NCBI RefSeq assembly: GCF_000300515.1
Contig: NZ_AMSI01000010.1
Coordinates: 1-64,000, forward strand
Direction: 5' to 3'
Length of the DNA stretch: 64,000 nucleotides
Source: Nitratireductor indicus C115
GTDB lineage: Bacteria > Pseudomonadota > Alphaproteobacteria > Rhizobiales > Rhizobiaceae
Shown here: positions 35,002 to 43,228 of the stretch, piece by piece
How the letters are laid out: each line of letters starts with the position of its first letter
Position numbering within the stretch: position 1 is the first letter of the stretch
Notes under the pieces: model-generated
The model's input: the letters and a program-made list of their open reading frames with translations, nothing else
Told to the model about the DNA's origin: nothing
Database searches by the model: none
Made by a program: the position numbers and the translations under genes

Positions 35002-35936
35002 GCCGTGACGAAGCGATGATCGACACTCGCTGGACCGGAAACCGCGCCCGGGTCACATGTCTTGGCCTTTCCGCTTTCGATTACATTTGGAAGGTCGCGG
35101 AGCTTGCCGGCGAAGGCAGCCGCAAGCTGAAGGCTGGCGATTTCGCCAAGAAGGGCGGCGGCATGGCTGCCACCGCCTCGGTTGCCGTTGCAAGACTGGG
35201 GGGCGACGCTTCCTTCTGGGGGCGTGCCGGCGACGACATAGAAGGCCTCCAGATGCGCGATGCGCTGGCTGATGAAAATGTGAACGTCGAGAATTTTCGC
35301 CTGTTCGAGGGCGGTAGATCCTCGGTTTCCGGCGTGATCGTCGATGAACACGGCGAACGGCAGATCGTAAATTTCCGCGGCGGTGATCTGCCGGTCGATC
35401 CGGCCTGGCTGCCTTTGAAACAATTGCGTGGAACAGGGGCCGTGCTTGCCGATCCACGTTGGCCTGAAGGCGCAGAAGCCGCCTTCAAGGCTGCTCGCGC
35501 GGAAGGAATTCCCACCATCCTTGATGCCGACATGGCCGAGGCAGAAGTGTTCGAGCGTCTTCTTCCACTGACCGATCACGCGGTCTTTTCCGCCCCTGCT
35601 CTCACTGCCTTTGCCGGTTCCGTCAGCGCCCTGGAACGCGTTGCCACCCATGGCTGCAGGATTGCGGCCGTGACGCTTGGCGGCGAAGGGGTCCGCTGGC
35701 TCGAAGACGGTAAGGAGGACCACCGCCCGGCCTTTCATGTCAACGCGGTCGATACGACCGGCGCGGGCGATGTCTTTCACGGCGCCTACGCCTTCGCCAT
35801 CGCCGCCGGCGCGCCCGTAGGCGACGCAATGGGCTTCGCATCCGCTGCCGCCGCCCTCAAATGCACCAAGCCCGACGGGCGCAGCGGCATTCCCACCCTT
35901 GAGCAAACCTTGCAGTTATGGAGACACAAGCAATGA
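34998..35936 (+). CDS. PfkB-family carbohydrate kinase
   Basis: This ribokinase-fold kinase of about 310 aa has the N-terminal substrate motif FAKKGGGMAATASVAVARLGG and the PfkB signature DTTGAGDVFHGAYAFAI with catalytic Asp near the C-terminus. The family phosphorylates ketoses, nucleosides or sugar phosphates. The TTG at 34998 overlaps the ATPase stop and has GAGG upstream; ATG 35016 is the alternative start, with weaker ribosome support. Together with a LacD-type aldolase it resembles tagatose-6-phosphate kinase/LacD, or YihV/YihT of sulfoglycolysis. Confidence 0.85.
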   Translation: MSRDEAMIDTRWTGNRARVTCLGLSAFDYIWKVAELAGEGSRKLKAGDFAKKGGGMAATASVAVARLGGDASFWGRAGDDIEGLQMRDALADENVNVENFRLFEGGRSSVSGVIVDEHGERQIVNFRGGDLPVDPAWLPLKQLRGTGAVLADPRWPEGAEAAFKAARAEGIPTILDADMAEAEVFERLLPLTDHAVFSAPALTAFAGSVSALERVATHGCRIAAVTLGGEGVRWLEDGKEDHRPAFHVNAVDTTGAGDVFHGAYAFAIAAGAPVGDAMGFASAAAALKCTKPDGRSGIPTLEQTLQLWRHKQ

Positions 35937-36967
35937 GCACGATCGGCAAGATCCGTGGCCTCACCCGGCTGGCCAGTGAAGACGGATATTTCACCATGGT
36001 GGCGCTCGACCAGCGCCCGCCGCTGATCGGCGCCATCGCGAAGGCAAAATCCATCGTCCCCGAGGCCGTCACCTTTTCCGACATGCTGGCCGCCAAGCGG
36101 CTGCTGGTAAAGTCGCTCGCCGGCGATGCAAGCTCCATGCTGTTCGATCCAAACTTCGCCATTCCTGCGGCAATCGACATACTTCCGGCCAAGACCGGCC
36201 TGATCGTGACGCTGGAGGAGCATCGCTTCGAGGACACGCCGGAGGGCCGCAAGTCACGTTCCATCGACAATTGGAGCGTCGAGAAGATCCGCCGTCTGGG
36301 TGGCGACGCCGTCAAGGTGCTCGCCTGGTATCGTCCCGACGCAAGCAAGGAGGTGCTTGCCCACCAGCAGGCCTATGTCCGCGCCGTCGGCGCCGAATGC
36401 CAGCGCTATGATATTCCCTATGTTCTGGAACTGCTGGTCTATCCATTCCCAGACAGCGCGAAGCACACGACCGACTATGTGGAATCGCCCGACAAGAAGG
36501 CCGAACTGGTCATCGAAAGCGTACGCGAATTCGCCAAGCCCGAATACGGCGTCGACCTCTTCAAGCTCGAGACGCCGCTTCCCGCAGCATCGCTTCCCGA
36601 AATGGACGGCAGCGAAGCCCACCGCAAGGCCGCGAAGGAGTTCGAAGCCATCGGCCAGATCTGCGCCGATGCCGGCGTTCCCTGGGTTCTTCTCTCCGGC
36701 GGCGCAACACCTGCCCAGTTCGAGCGGGTCTTGTCCTATTCCTACGCTGCCGGGGCACAGGGCTTCCTTGCCGGCCGCACGATCTGGCTCGACGCCATAC
36801 AGTCGCATTTCCCCGACGAGGCGGCGGTTCTGGCCGAACTCGATGACGACGGACGCGCCCGCCTGCGTGCGCTGTCCGACCTGACGCGCCAGAAGGCAAA
36901 GCCGTGGAAAGGCGCTTTCGAAACAAGTCATTGCGAGCGCGAAGGAGCGTTTGCGGCAAATTACTGA
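35933..36967 (+). CDS. LacD/YihT-like class I aldolase
   Basis: The 344-aa protein resembles the tagatose-1,6-bisphosphate aldolase LacD and sulfofructose-phosphate aldolase YihT group. The Schiff-base Lys is Lys211 in VDLFKLETPL; other landmarks are YFTMVALDQRPPL at the N-terminus, SMLFDPNF, LIVTLEEHRFE, KVLAWYRPDA and PWVLLSGGATPAQF. It should cleave a phosphorylated ketose into DHAP plus an aldehyde. The ATG at 35933 overlaps the kinase TGA (ATGA). The aldehyde would be glyceraldehyde phosphate for tagatose, or sulfolactaldehyde for a sulfo-sugar; sequence alone does not decide. It is the last gene before a strong terminator. Confidence 0.82.
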   Translation: MSTIGKIRGLTRLASEDGYFTMVALDQRPPLIGAIAKAKSIVPEAVTFSDMLAAKRLLVKSLAGDASSMLFDPNFAIPAAIDILPAKTGLIVTLEEHRFEDTPEGRKSRSIDNWSVEKIRRLGGDAVKVLAWYRPDASKEVLAHQQAYVRAVGAECQRYDIPYVLELLVYPFPDSAKHTTDYVESPDKKAELVIESVREFAKPEYGVDLFKLETPLPAASLPEMDGSEAHRKAAKEFEAIGQICADAGVPWVLLSGGATPAQFERVLSYSYAAGAQGFLAGRTIWLDAIQSHFPDEAAVLAELDDDGRARLRALSDLTRQKAKPWKGAFETSHCEREGAFAANY

Positions 36968-36980
36968 CCGCCTCCAGAAC

Positions 36981-37021
36981 AAAAAGGCCGGCTATCGAAA
37001 CACGATGGCCGGCCTTTTTTT
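36981..37021 (+). terminator. Rho-independent terminator of the sugar cassette
   Basis: GGCCGGC (36986-36992) pairs with GCCGGCC (37008-37014) and is followed by seven T; the five A before the stem pair with the T-run, so it can also act on the opposite strand. It ends the aldolase transcript at the convergence with the sulfolactate operon. Confidence 0.9.
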
Positions 37022-37102
37022 GTGTCCAGCTGAAGCGTTTTGCATTCAGGTGGAATTGCATGGCCTCCGCACAAATGCGGAAAAGCTGGGAGATGAACTG
37101 AT

Positions 37103-38107
37103 CTAGATGTAATTGACGAGCACGATCGCCAACAACATCAGGAAAACGGTGATCGAGACCACAACGCTGATATGCCCCGCGCCAAGCGCAAACATATCCT
37201 TGAGCGCTGTACGCGCCCCCAGTGCTGCGATTGCCGTGATCAGGAGCCAGCGCGAGAGTTCGGACAGGAAACTCGCCACCACCGGCGGAATGAGGCCGAT
37301 GCTGTTGGCCACCACCAGCCCAGCGAAAAGCAGTACGAAGGACGGCAGCGAAACCTTGCCCTGCGCCTCGCCGCGCATGGAGACGAGCATGATGCCGATC
37401 ACCACGACGGGCAGGAGAGCAACCCGCAGGAGCTTGACGAAAGTGGCGATGTCGCCCGCTTCCTCCGAGACCGCATAGCCTGCCCCCACCACCTGCGCCA
37501 CATCGTGAATGGTTGCGCCGATCATGATGCCGATCTCGTGCTCGCCGAAGCCAAGCGCCGAAAACAGGATCGGATAGACGATCATGGCGAGCGTGGAGAG
37601 CCCCGTCACCGCTATCACGGTAAAAAGCGTGTTCTGTTCACGGTCCGGCCGATTGGGCAGCACCGCCGAGATGGCAAGCGCGGCCGATGCCCCGCAGATC
37701 GCCACCGCCCCGCCCGTCAGCAAACCGAAAGTCCAGTGCCGACGAAACAGCCGCGCCATCAGGAAGCCGAAGCCGATTGTCGCCGCCACACAGATCAGCA
37801 CGAGGATGATGGGACGAAGCCCCAGGGAGCCGATCTGCTCGAAGGTGATGCGCGCACCCAGAAGCCCGACGCCGAAACGCAACAGGGATTTGGACGCAAA
37901 GGCGATGCCGGCCGCACTGCGCGGCTCGCTCGACATGAAATTGAAGGCCATGCCGAGCAGCAGCGCGAAGAGCATGACCGGAGCGGTGTAATGTTCAGCA
38001 AGGAAGTTGGCCGCAAGAGCCAGCACCACGGCGAACATCACGCCGGGCGCAATGCTCCTGATGAAGCTGATCTGGTCCTGCGCGGCAGGCAGAGCGGGAA
38101 TGCGCAT
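37103..38107 (-). CDS. UPF0324 (YeiH/PF03601) membrane protein, candidate sulfite exporter
   Basis: This 334-aa protein has about ten TM helices with family landmarks LLRFGVGLLGARITF, GGAVAICGASAALAISAVL, IGATIHDVAQVVGAGYAVS and ARTALKDMFALGAGHI. The family is annotated as putative sulfate exporter; relatives called TauZ or SuyZ accompany desulfonation genes. As the last gene of a sulfolactate operon it most likely exports the sulfite released by SuyAB. ATG 38107 is preferred over TTG 38122. Transport direction and ion are inference from context. Confidence 0.85.
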   Translation of the reverse strand: MRIPALPAAQDQISFIRSIAPGVMFAVVLALAANFLAEHYTAPVMLFALLLGMAFNFMSSEPRSAAGIAFASKSLLRFGVGLLGARITFEQIGSLGLRPIILVLICVAATIGFGFLMARLFRRHWTFGLLTGGAVAICGASAALAISAVLPNRPDREQNTLFTVIAVTGLSTLAMIVYPILFSALGFGEHEIGIMIGATIHDVAQVVGAGYAVSEEAGDIATFVKLLRVALLPVVVIGIMLVSMRGEAQGKVSLPSFVLLFAGLVVANSIGLIPPVVASFLSELSRWLLITAIAALGARTALKDMFALGAGHISVVVSITVFLMLLAIVLVNYI

Positions 38108-38133
38108 GATCTTGTTCCGCAATTCTTCCCGGC

Positions 38134-39132
38134 CTATCGGCCAAGCGCCTCGATTTGAGCCAGAAGCGCATCGTCCACGGGAATACCGTTGGCGATCATG
38201 TCAGCCTTCAGCTTCTGCCGGCGGCGGCCGGGAAGGCGCGTACCTTCCATACCTTCGATGGCGCTTGCCAGAACGGCAAAACGCTCAATCGCCCCCGGGC
38301 CGAAGGCTTCCGGATCCATGGCGATGATGAGCTGGCCCGTTCCCGGCGGCGTGCCCTCGCCGTCGAAGAACGAGGAGGCATCATAGGCGTAGTTCGCGCC
38401 CGTCAGGCCGGCGCACAGCATCTCCACCATGATCGCCAACGCAGTTCCCTTGGCGTCTCCCATGGGCACCATCGTGCCGGCCATGCCCTGAGCGGGATCG
38501 GTCGTCGGATTGCCATCCGGATCGAGCGCCCACCCCTCGGGAATGGACTTGCCCTGCTGATGCGCGGCCATGATCTTGCCGCGGGCAACCTTCGAGAGCG
38601 AGATATCGATCACCACCGGATCGGCGTCGCCGAGCGGCGCGGCAAAGGCTATCGGGTCGGTGCCGAACAGAGGCCGCTTGCCGCCCCATGGCGCCATGGC
38701 CGCCGGCGCGTTGGCGACAAGGAGCGCCACGAGTCCCTTTTCCGCCAGCCGCTCCACGATGAGGCCGGCCACACCGCAATGGTGCGAACGGTGGATGCCC
38801 GCCATGGCAATACCCTGCGAGCGCGCGGCATCCGGCAGCCAGTCGAGCGCCAGATCGATGGCCGGATAGGCAAAACCATAGGCCCCATCCACCGACAGTG
38901 CGCCGGGGCGGTGATTGACGGCAGTCGGCTTGGCCTTGCCATCGACCTTGCCCGAAAGCGATTGCGCACAATAGGACGGCATGCGGCGCAACCCATGTCC
39001 CGCCTGCCCCGCAAGCTCTGCGCCGATGAGCGCCCGAGCCACCGACACCGCATTGCCGGCACTCGTCTTGCAGCGAACCAGCGTATCGGACGCCAGCGCG
39101 ACGGCCTCGTCGACCGAAAGATGCCTGCTCAT
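38134..39132 (-). CDS. comC: (R)-sulfolactate dehydrogenase-like (malate/lactate LDH2 family)
   Basis: This 332-aa NAD(P)-dependent 2-hydroxyacid dehydrogenase of the LDH2/MDH2 fold has the characteristic HRSHHCGVAGLIVERLAEKG, APWGGKRPLFGTDPIAFAAP, and PVVIDISLSKVARGKI with MVPMGDAKGTALAIMVEMLCAGLTG. ComC oxidises (R)-sulfolactate to sulfopyruvate, reversibly. Its ATG overlaps the slcC TGA (ATGA), with AAGGGGAA upstream. Paired with SlcC it would convert (S)-sulfolactate to the (R) form used by SuyAB. ComC rather than malate dehydrogenase is inferred from the suyAB operon. Confidence 0.85.
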   Translation of the reverse strand: MSRHLSVDEAVALASDTLVRCKTSAGNAVSVARALIGAELAGQAGHGLRRMPSYCAQSLSGKVDGKAKPTAVNHRPGALSVDGAYGFAYPAIDLALDWLPDAARSQGIAMAGIHRSHHCGVAGLIVERLAEKGLVALLVANAPAAMAPWGGKRPLFGTDPIAFAAPLGDADPVVIDISLSKVARGKIMAAHQQGKSIPEGWALDPDGNPTTDPAQGMAGTMVPMGDAKGTALAIMVEMLCAGLTGANYAYDASSFFDGEGTPPGTGQLIIAMDPEAFGPGAIERFAVLASAIEGMEGTRLPGRRRQKLKADMIANGIPVDDALLAQIEALGR

Positions 39133-40061
39133 GAATTTCCCCTTAAATGCTTGAGCACCGCCTCGGCCGTGACCCGGCTGACGCGGACATTCGATTCTTC
39201 CGTGACACCAGCGATATGCGGCGTCAAAACGAGATTGCCGATGCCGGCGAAGCGCCTGCCGCTCTCCGCATCGAGCGGCTCCTTCTCGAACACGTCGAGT
39301 GCTGCTCCTGCGAGCTTGCCTGCCTTCAAGGCGGCGCAAAGCGCGTCCTCGTCCACCACGCCCCCACGCGCCGCATTGATGAGCACGGCGCTGTCCTTCA
39401 TCAGTTCCAGCACCTTGCCATCGATCATGTGCCGGGTCTCCGTCGTCAGCGGTGTGTGCAGACTGACCACATCGGCCTCCGTCAGAAGTGCATCCAGCGA
39501 ACGATTGCCCACGCCTTTCCAGGCGGCATGATCGGCGGGCAGAAATGGATCGAAAGCGATCACCGGCATGCCGAGCGCGCCCGCACGGCGCGCGACCTCG
39601 CGTGCAATGGCGCCGAAGCCCACCAGCCCCATAACCCGCCCCGAAAGCTCGCCGCCGATCAACGCGTTGCGCGGCCATTCGCCCGCGATCACGCGGTCGG
39701 TGGAAAGATAGGCCCGGCGCAAGAGCATCATCGCGGTCGCAATGACATATTCGGCGACCGAAAGGTCATTGGCACCCGTCGCCGGGAAAACTGCAACGCC
39801 CCTCGCCTTGCATGCATCGACGTCGATATTGTCGAGGCCGACGCCCAGACGCCCCACACACTCAAGGCTTCCCGCACCTTCAAGCAGTGCACCGCGCACC
39901 TGCGTGCGGTTGCGAACGATCAGCGAGCGGGCTGATGCAGCCAGCTTCGCCAGTTCCTCTGGCTTGTCCACCAGATCGGGATCGTAGTGGGTCTTGAAGT
40001 CACGGGCGAGGAGGTCGACCGCCGCCTGATCCATGAACTCGGATATGATGATGTCGTGCAT
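39129..40061 (-). CDS. slcC: (S)-sulfolactate dehydrogenase-like (D-2-hydroxyacid DH family)
   Basis: This 310-aa NAD-dependent dehydrogenase of the phosphoglycerate dehydrogenase family has a hydrophobic N-terminal substrate domain with LECVGRLGVGLDNID, the NAD loop GLVGFGAIAREVARRAGAL, the catalytic Arg in INAARGGVVDE, Glu in DVFEKEPL and His in TPHIAGVTEES. SlcC oxidises (S)-sulfolactate to sulfopyruvate. ATG 40061 starts near the family N-terminus; the longer frame runs into tctB. Context (suyAB, comC, tripartite transporter) decides the sulfolactate call over a generic 2-hydroxyacid enzyme. Confidence 0.85.
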   Translation of the reverse strand: MHDIIISEFMDQAAVDLLARDFKTHYDPDLVDKPEELAKLAASARSLIVRNRTQVRGALLEGAGSLECVGRLGVGLDNIDVDACKARGVAVFPATGANDLSVAEYVIATAMMLLRRAYLSTDRVIAGEWPRNALIGGELSGRVMGLVGFGAIAREVARRAGALGMPVIAFDPFLPADHAAWKGVGNRSLDALLTEADVVSLHTPLTTETRHMIDGKVLELMKDSAVLINAARGGVVDEDALCAALKAGKLAGAALDVFEKEPLDAESGRRFAGIGNLVLTPHIAGVTEESNVRVSRVTAEAVLKHLRGNS

Positions 40062-40083
40062 TTTGATCCGTTGGTGTTGAACG

Positions 40084-40557
40084 TCAGAAAAGAAGGCCTC
40101 TGGGCATGGGAATATTGAGCACATTGCCCATCAGGAAATAGAAGCAGACCACCATCGCCAGAACCGCGGCGAGATAGAGCGCCAGGCGATAGGGCGATGT
40201 CCGCCCGAACAGGCCGGTGAACATCAGGATGGCGCAGGCGGCCAGACTGGTCACGAACATGCCGATCACCGGGAAGAGCAGTGCCCAGGCGATCATCGTG
40301 AAGAGCAGCGTCATGCGGCGCCCGAGCCCTTCGGCCTGCTCGCTCACGCTCGATCCCTTTTCGACCGCCTCGCCGCTGCGCCCGGTGAGCGCCATCACGA
40401 TGTGAAGCAGCGCCAGAACCGCCATGGCAGCCCCGATGGTGCGTGGAAACATTGCCGCAAGCGGCGACATATTGAGGCTCGCGATGAAAACCGCCGCCCC
40501 GATTGCAGCAAAGAAGGCGGAGCCGACGGCGCCTGCAATGTCTTTCTGACCGTTCAT
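40084..40557 (-). CDS. Tripartite tricarboxylate transporter small subunit (TctB-like)
   Basis: This 157-aa membrane protein has four TM helices (e.g. AIGAAVFIASLNMSPLAAMFPR, FLMGNVLNIPMPRGLLF), matching the TctB family. Its ATG overlaps the stop of the large subunit. With TctA and TctC it forms a secondary carrier, here probably for sulfolactate (SlcHFG-like). Sequence conservation in this family is weak; assignment relies on position. Confidence 0.85.
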   Translation of the reverse strand: MNGQKDIAGAVGSAFFAAIGAAVFIASLNMSPLAAMFPRTIGAAMAVLALLHIVMALTGRSGEAVEKGSSVSEQAEGLGRRMTLLFTMIAWALLFPVIGMFVTSLAACAILMFTGLFGRTSPYRLALYLAAVLAMVVCFYFLMGNVLNIPMPRGLLF

Positions 40558-42065
40558 GGCTTCACCCCGTTTCCGGATTTGCGAAACTGGCGCAGCAGCG
40601 GCAGGCCGAGCGTAACGACGATCAGCGCGACAATGCCCCAGCTGATAGGCCGATCAAACAGGAGCTGACCCCAGAAATTGTCCCGGGCCCCACCGATCAT
40701 ATAGGCGCGCATGAAACCCTGCTCGGCGATCTGGCCGAGGACAAGCCCCAGAACGATCGGAGACGGGCCATAACCTGCGAGCCCCAGAAGCCAGCCCAGA
40801 ACGCCCATCGACACCATCACAACCACATCATGCGGGTTCGAATGAATGGCGAAGCTTCCGACTACGGTCATGAAAGCGATCAGCGGGACGAGGAGCGCTT
40901 TCGGCGTGTTGACGATGAAGCGATAGGCATAGCGGCCGATCAGCAGGCCAAGCGGCAACATCATGACGGTCGCGATAAGAAGCCCGAACATGAAGATGTA
41001 GACGATGCCGCTCTGCTGCGTGAAGAGCTCAGGCCCGGTGCGGATGCCCTGCACCAGAAGGGCGCCGAGGATCACGGCATCAGGCGGCGTGCCGGGAATG
41101 CCGAGCACCAGTGTGGGAATGAAGCCGCCGCCCACCGTAGCGTTGTTGGCGCTCTCCGTCGCCATGATGCCAGCGGGTTCGCCTTTCCCGAAACGCTCCG
41201 GATGTCGGCTGGAGCGCCTGGCTTCCGAATAGGAAACCAGTGAGGCGATGGACCCGCCCGCTCCCGGCAGGATGCCGATCAGCGTGCCGATCACCGACGA
41301 GCGCAACAGATTGAAGGCATTCTGGGCACACAGGCCAAGCGCCTCGAAAAGCCGAAAGCCGCGGCCAAGCGGCGCCGGCTCCAGATGCCGGTCGGGACGC
41401 GCGACAAGATCGATCAGCACCGGAATGCAGTAGAGGCCGATCAACGCAGAAACGATATCGATGCCGCCCAGAAGCGCCGAGGAGCCGAAGGTGAAACGTA
41501 TGTCACCGCCGATGACGGCAACACCGATCATCGACAGGACGAGGCCGAAGGCCCCGCCGATCAATCCTTTCAGCACATTGCCCGTGGAAAGGCTGGCGAT
41601 CAGCGTGAGGCCGAGAATGGCAAGCCAGAAATATTCGCTCGACTGGAAGGCGAGCGCGATGTTCGCCAGAAGCGGCGAGAGCGTCATCAAGAAGATCGCG
41701 CCGACGACACCGCCCACCACGCTCGCCAGCGTTGCCAGCGTCATGGCGAGGTCGCCATCGCCGCGCTTGGCCATGGGATAGCCGTCGAACGTGGTTGCAA
41801 TGGCCGATGGTGTTCCCGGCGTATTGACGAGGATCGCCGCATAGGCGCCACCATAGATCGCGCCCGTATAGATCGCCCCAAGCATGATCAGGCCGGATGC
41901 CGGATCCATCGCGAAGGTGAACGGCACGAGGACCGCGATCGCCATCGTCGCCGAAAGGCCGGGCAAGGCGCCGATGACCGTGCCGAGCACCACACCGACA
42001 AGCGCCAGAAGAAGATTGAAAGGGCTGAACGCCTGGGAAAGAACGAAGCCGAAGTCGAAAGCCAA
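40554..42065 (-). CDS. Tripartite tricarboxylate transporter large subunit (TctA-like)
   Basis: This 503-aa membrane protein has about 12 TM helices and strong TctA signatures: GALPGLSATMAIAVLVPFTF, GAIYGGAYAAILVNTPGTPSAIATTFDGYPMA, GILPGAGGSIASLVSY and NNATVGGGFIPTLVLGIPGTP. It is the translocating subunit. Sulfolactate as substrate follows from the operon; the family otherwise moves citrate and other carboxylates. Confidence 0.93.
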   Translation of the reverse strand: MAFDFGFVLSQAFSPFNLLLALVGVVLGTVIGALPGLSATMAIAVLVPFTFAMDPASGLIMLGAIYTGAIYGGAYAAILVNTPGTPSAIATTFDGYPMAKRGDGDLAMTLATLASVVGGVVGAIFLMTLSPLLANIALAFQSSEYFWLAILGLTLIASLSTGNVLKGLIGGAFGLVLSMIGVAVIGGDIRFTFGSSALLGGIDIVSALIGLYCIPVLIDLVARPDRHLEPAPLGRGFRLFEALGLCAQNAFNLLRSSVIGTLIGILPGAGGSIASLVSYSEARRSSRHPERFGKGEPAGIMATESANNATVGGGFIPTLVLGIPGTPPDAVILGALLVQGIRTGPELFTQQSGIVYIFMFGLLIATVMMLPLGLLIGRYAYRFIVNTPKALLVPLIAFMTVVGSFAIHSNPHDVVVMVSMGVLGWLLGLAGYGPSPIVLGLVLGQIAEQGFMRAYMIGGARDNFWGQLLFDRPISWGIVALIVVTLGLPLLRQFRKSGNGVKP

Positions 42066-42131
42066 GGCAAGCTCCCTGAAAACGCCGAAACAGAGGGAGC
42101 CGGCGATCCCACAGGATCGCCGGCAGCGATG

Positions 42132-43106
42132 CTACTTCAGCGATCCGAGCTGACGCGCGATGTCCTCATAGAGTTTCTTGCGCTCTTCCATGAACGCGCC
42201 GACCTTGTCATAGGGCACGTTGAGCATGGCAAAGCCCGCCTGTTCCATCTCCTTGATGAACTCGGGATCGGCATTGATCTTTCCAATGATGTCGGACAGC
42301 TCCTTGCGCACATCCTCCGGCGTCGAGCTCGGAACGGCGATGCCGCGATAGGCCCCGCCGGTCATGTCGATGCCGAGTTCCTTGAAGGTGGGCACATCGG
42401 GGAAAAGCGGATGACGCTCATCCTGCGCCACGGCCAGCATGCGCACCTTGTCGCCCTGTCCCGCTGCAACTGTGGTGTAGCCCCACAACAGATCCACCTC
42501 ACCGCCGAGCAGTGCCGGTGTCGTGGCACCCGTTCCCGTGTAGGGGATGTAGGTGAGCTGCGCACCGGTCAGATTGGTGAAGAGCTGGTTGGCGATGTGG
42601 TTGGCGGTGTTGGTGGCGACGCCCCCGACGGTCAGTGAACCCGGTGCGGCCTTGGCCGCATCGATCACCTGCTGGACGGTCTCGAACTTGCTGTCGGCGC
42701 GCACCAGAAGCGCGTCCGGCGTGAAGTGGAACATATAGATGTTGGTGATGTCGTCGGTCTTGTAGCCCGGATCCTGCAACAGTGGCTGAAGGATGATATG
42801 CGGCAGGTTGGTGCCCATGATCGTGTAGCCGTCGCCGACCTGATCGTTGAGCACGGACCATGCCTGGGCCCCGCCGGCGCCGGCCTGGTACTGGATGATC
42901 AGGTCCTGCCCGGTGAGCTTCTTGAAATAAGGCTGCTGGAGACGCGCGGAAACATCGCTTTCGCCACCTGCGTTGAAGGGGATGATGTAATTGACCGGTT
43001 TGTCCGGGAACGCCATTGCGGTCCCCGCCGCAAGAAACGCCATTGCGGTCCCCGCCGCAACAGTGAGAACGGCGGTGGCCGCAAGAAGTTTGAGTTTCTT
43101 CAGCAT
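42132..43106 (-). CDS. Tripartite tricarboxylate transporter binding protein (TctC-like)
   Basis: This 324-aa periplasmic protein has the TctC/Bug fold (PVNYIIPFNAGGESDVSARL, GAGGAQAWSVLNDQVGDGYTI, GVATNTANHIANQLF, YIPYTGTGATTPALLGGEVDLLWG). Its signal peptide contains a perfect-looking nine-residue tandem duplication (AAGTAMAF twice) caused by a 27-bp repeat at 43007-43060. Binding proteins of this class capture carboxylates; in this operon sulfolactate is the likely ligand. It lies between suyB and tctA and is separated from suyB by a GC hairpin. Confidence 0.92.
   Translation of the reverse strand: MLKKLKLLAATAVLTVAAGTAMAFLAAGTAMAFPDKPVNYIIPFNAGGESDVSARLQQPYFKKLTGQDLIIQYQAGAGGAQAWSVLNDQVGDGYTIMGTNLPHIILQPLLQDPGYKTDDITNIYMFHFTPDALLVRADSKFETVQQVIDAAKAAPGSLTVGGVATNTANHIANQLFTNLTGAQLTYIPYTGTGATTPALLGGEVDLLWGYTTVAAGQGDKVRMLAVAQDERHPLFPDVPTFKELGIDMTGGAYRGIAVPSSTPEDVRKELSDIIGKINADPEFIKEMEQAGFAMLNVPYDKVGAFMEERKKLYEDIARQLGSLK
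43007..43060 (-). repeat. 27-bp tandem duplication in the TctC signal peptide
   Basis: Units 43007-43033 and 43034-43060 match at 26 of 27 bases. In frame they add nine residues (AAGTAMAFL/AAGTAMAFP) to the signal-peptide core and cleavage region, giving two overlapping possible cleavage sites after AMA. The frame is kept. Confidence 0.9.
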
Positions 43107-43194
43107 TGCATTCCTCCCATTGAATGACTTGATGATGTCTCACTCCGTTCCGTCTGGAGAACCCGTTCCTCCCTGGGTCCGCAAGACAAACAGA

Positions 43195-43213
43195 GCCCCG
43201 CACGTGGCGGGGC
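43195..43213 (-). terminator. GC hairpin between suyB and tctC
   Basis: Seven-base arms (GCCCCGC at 43195-43201, GCGGGGC at 43207-43213) with a 5-base loop lie just downstream of the suyB stop. No long T-run follows on the minus strand, so it probably modulates read-through into the transporter genes or protects the suyAB message. Confidence 0.55.
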
Positions 43214-43228
43214 CCTGCGTGGGGTAAA

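Noticed and set aside
28932-37021. Known sulfo-ED, sulfo-SMO or sulfo-TAL pathway
   Set aside because: No dehydratase, lactonase, KDSG-type aldolase, flavin monooxygenase or transaldolase is present, so these known sulfosugar routes do not fit the cassette.
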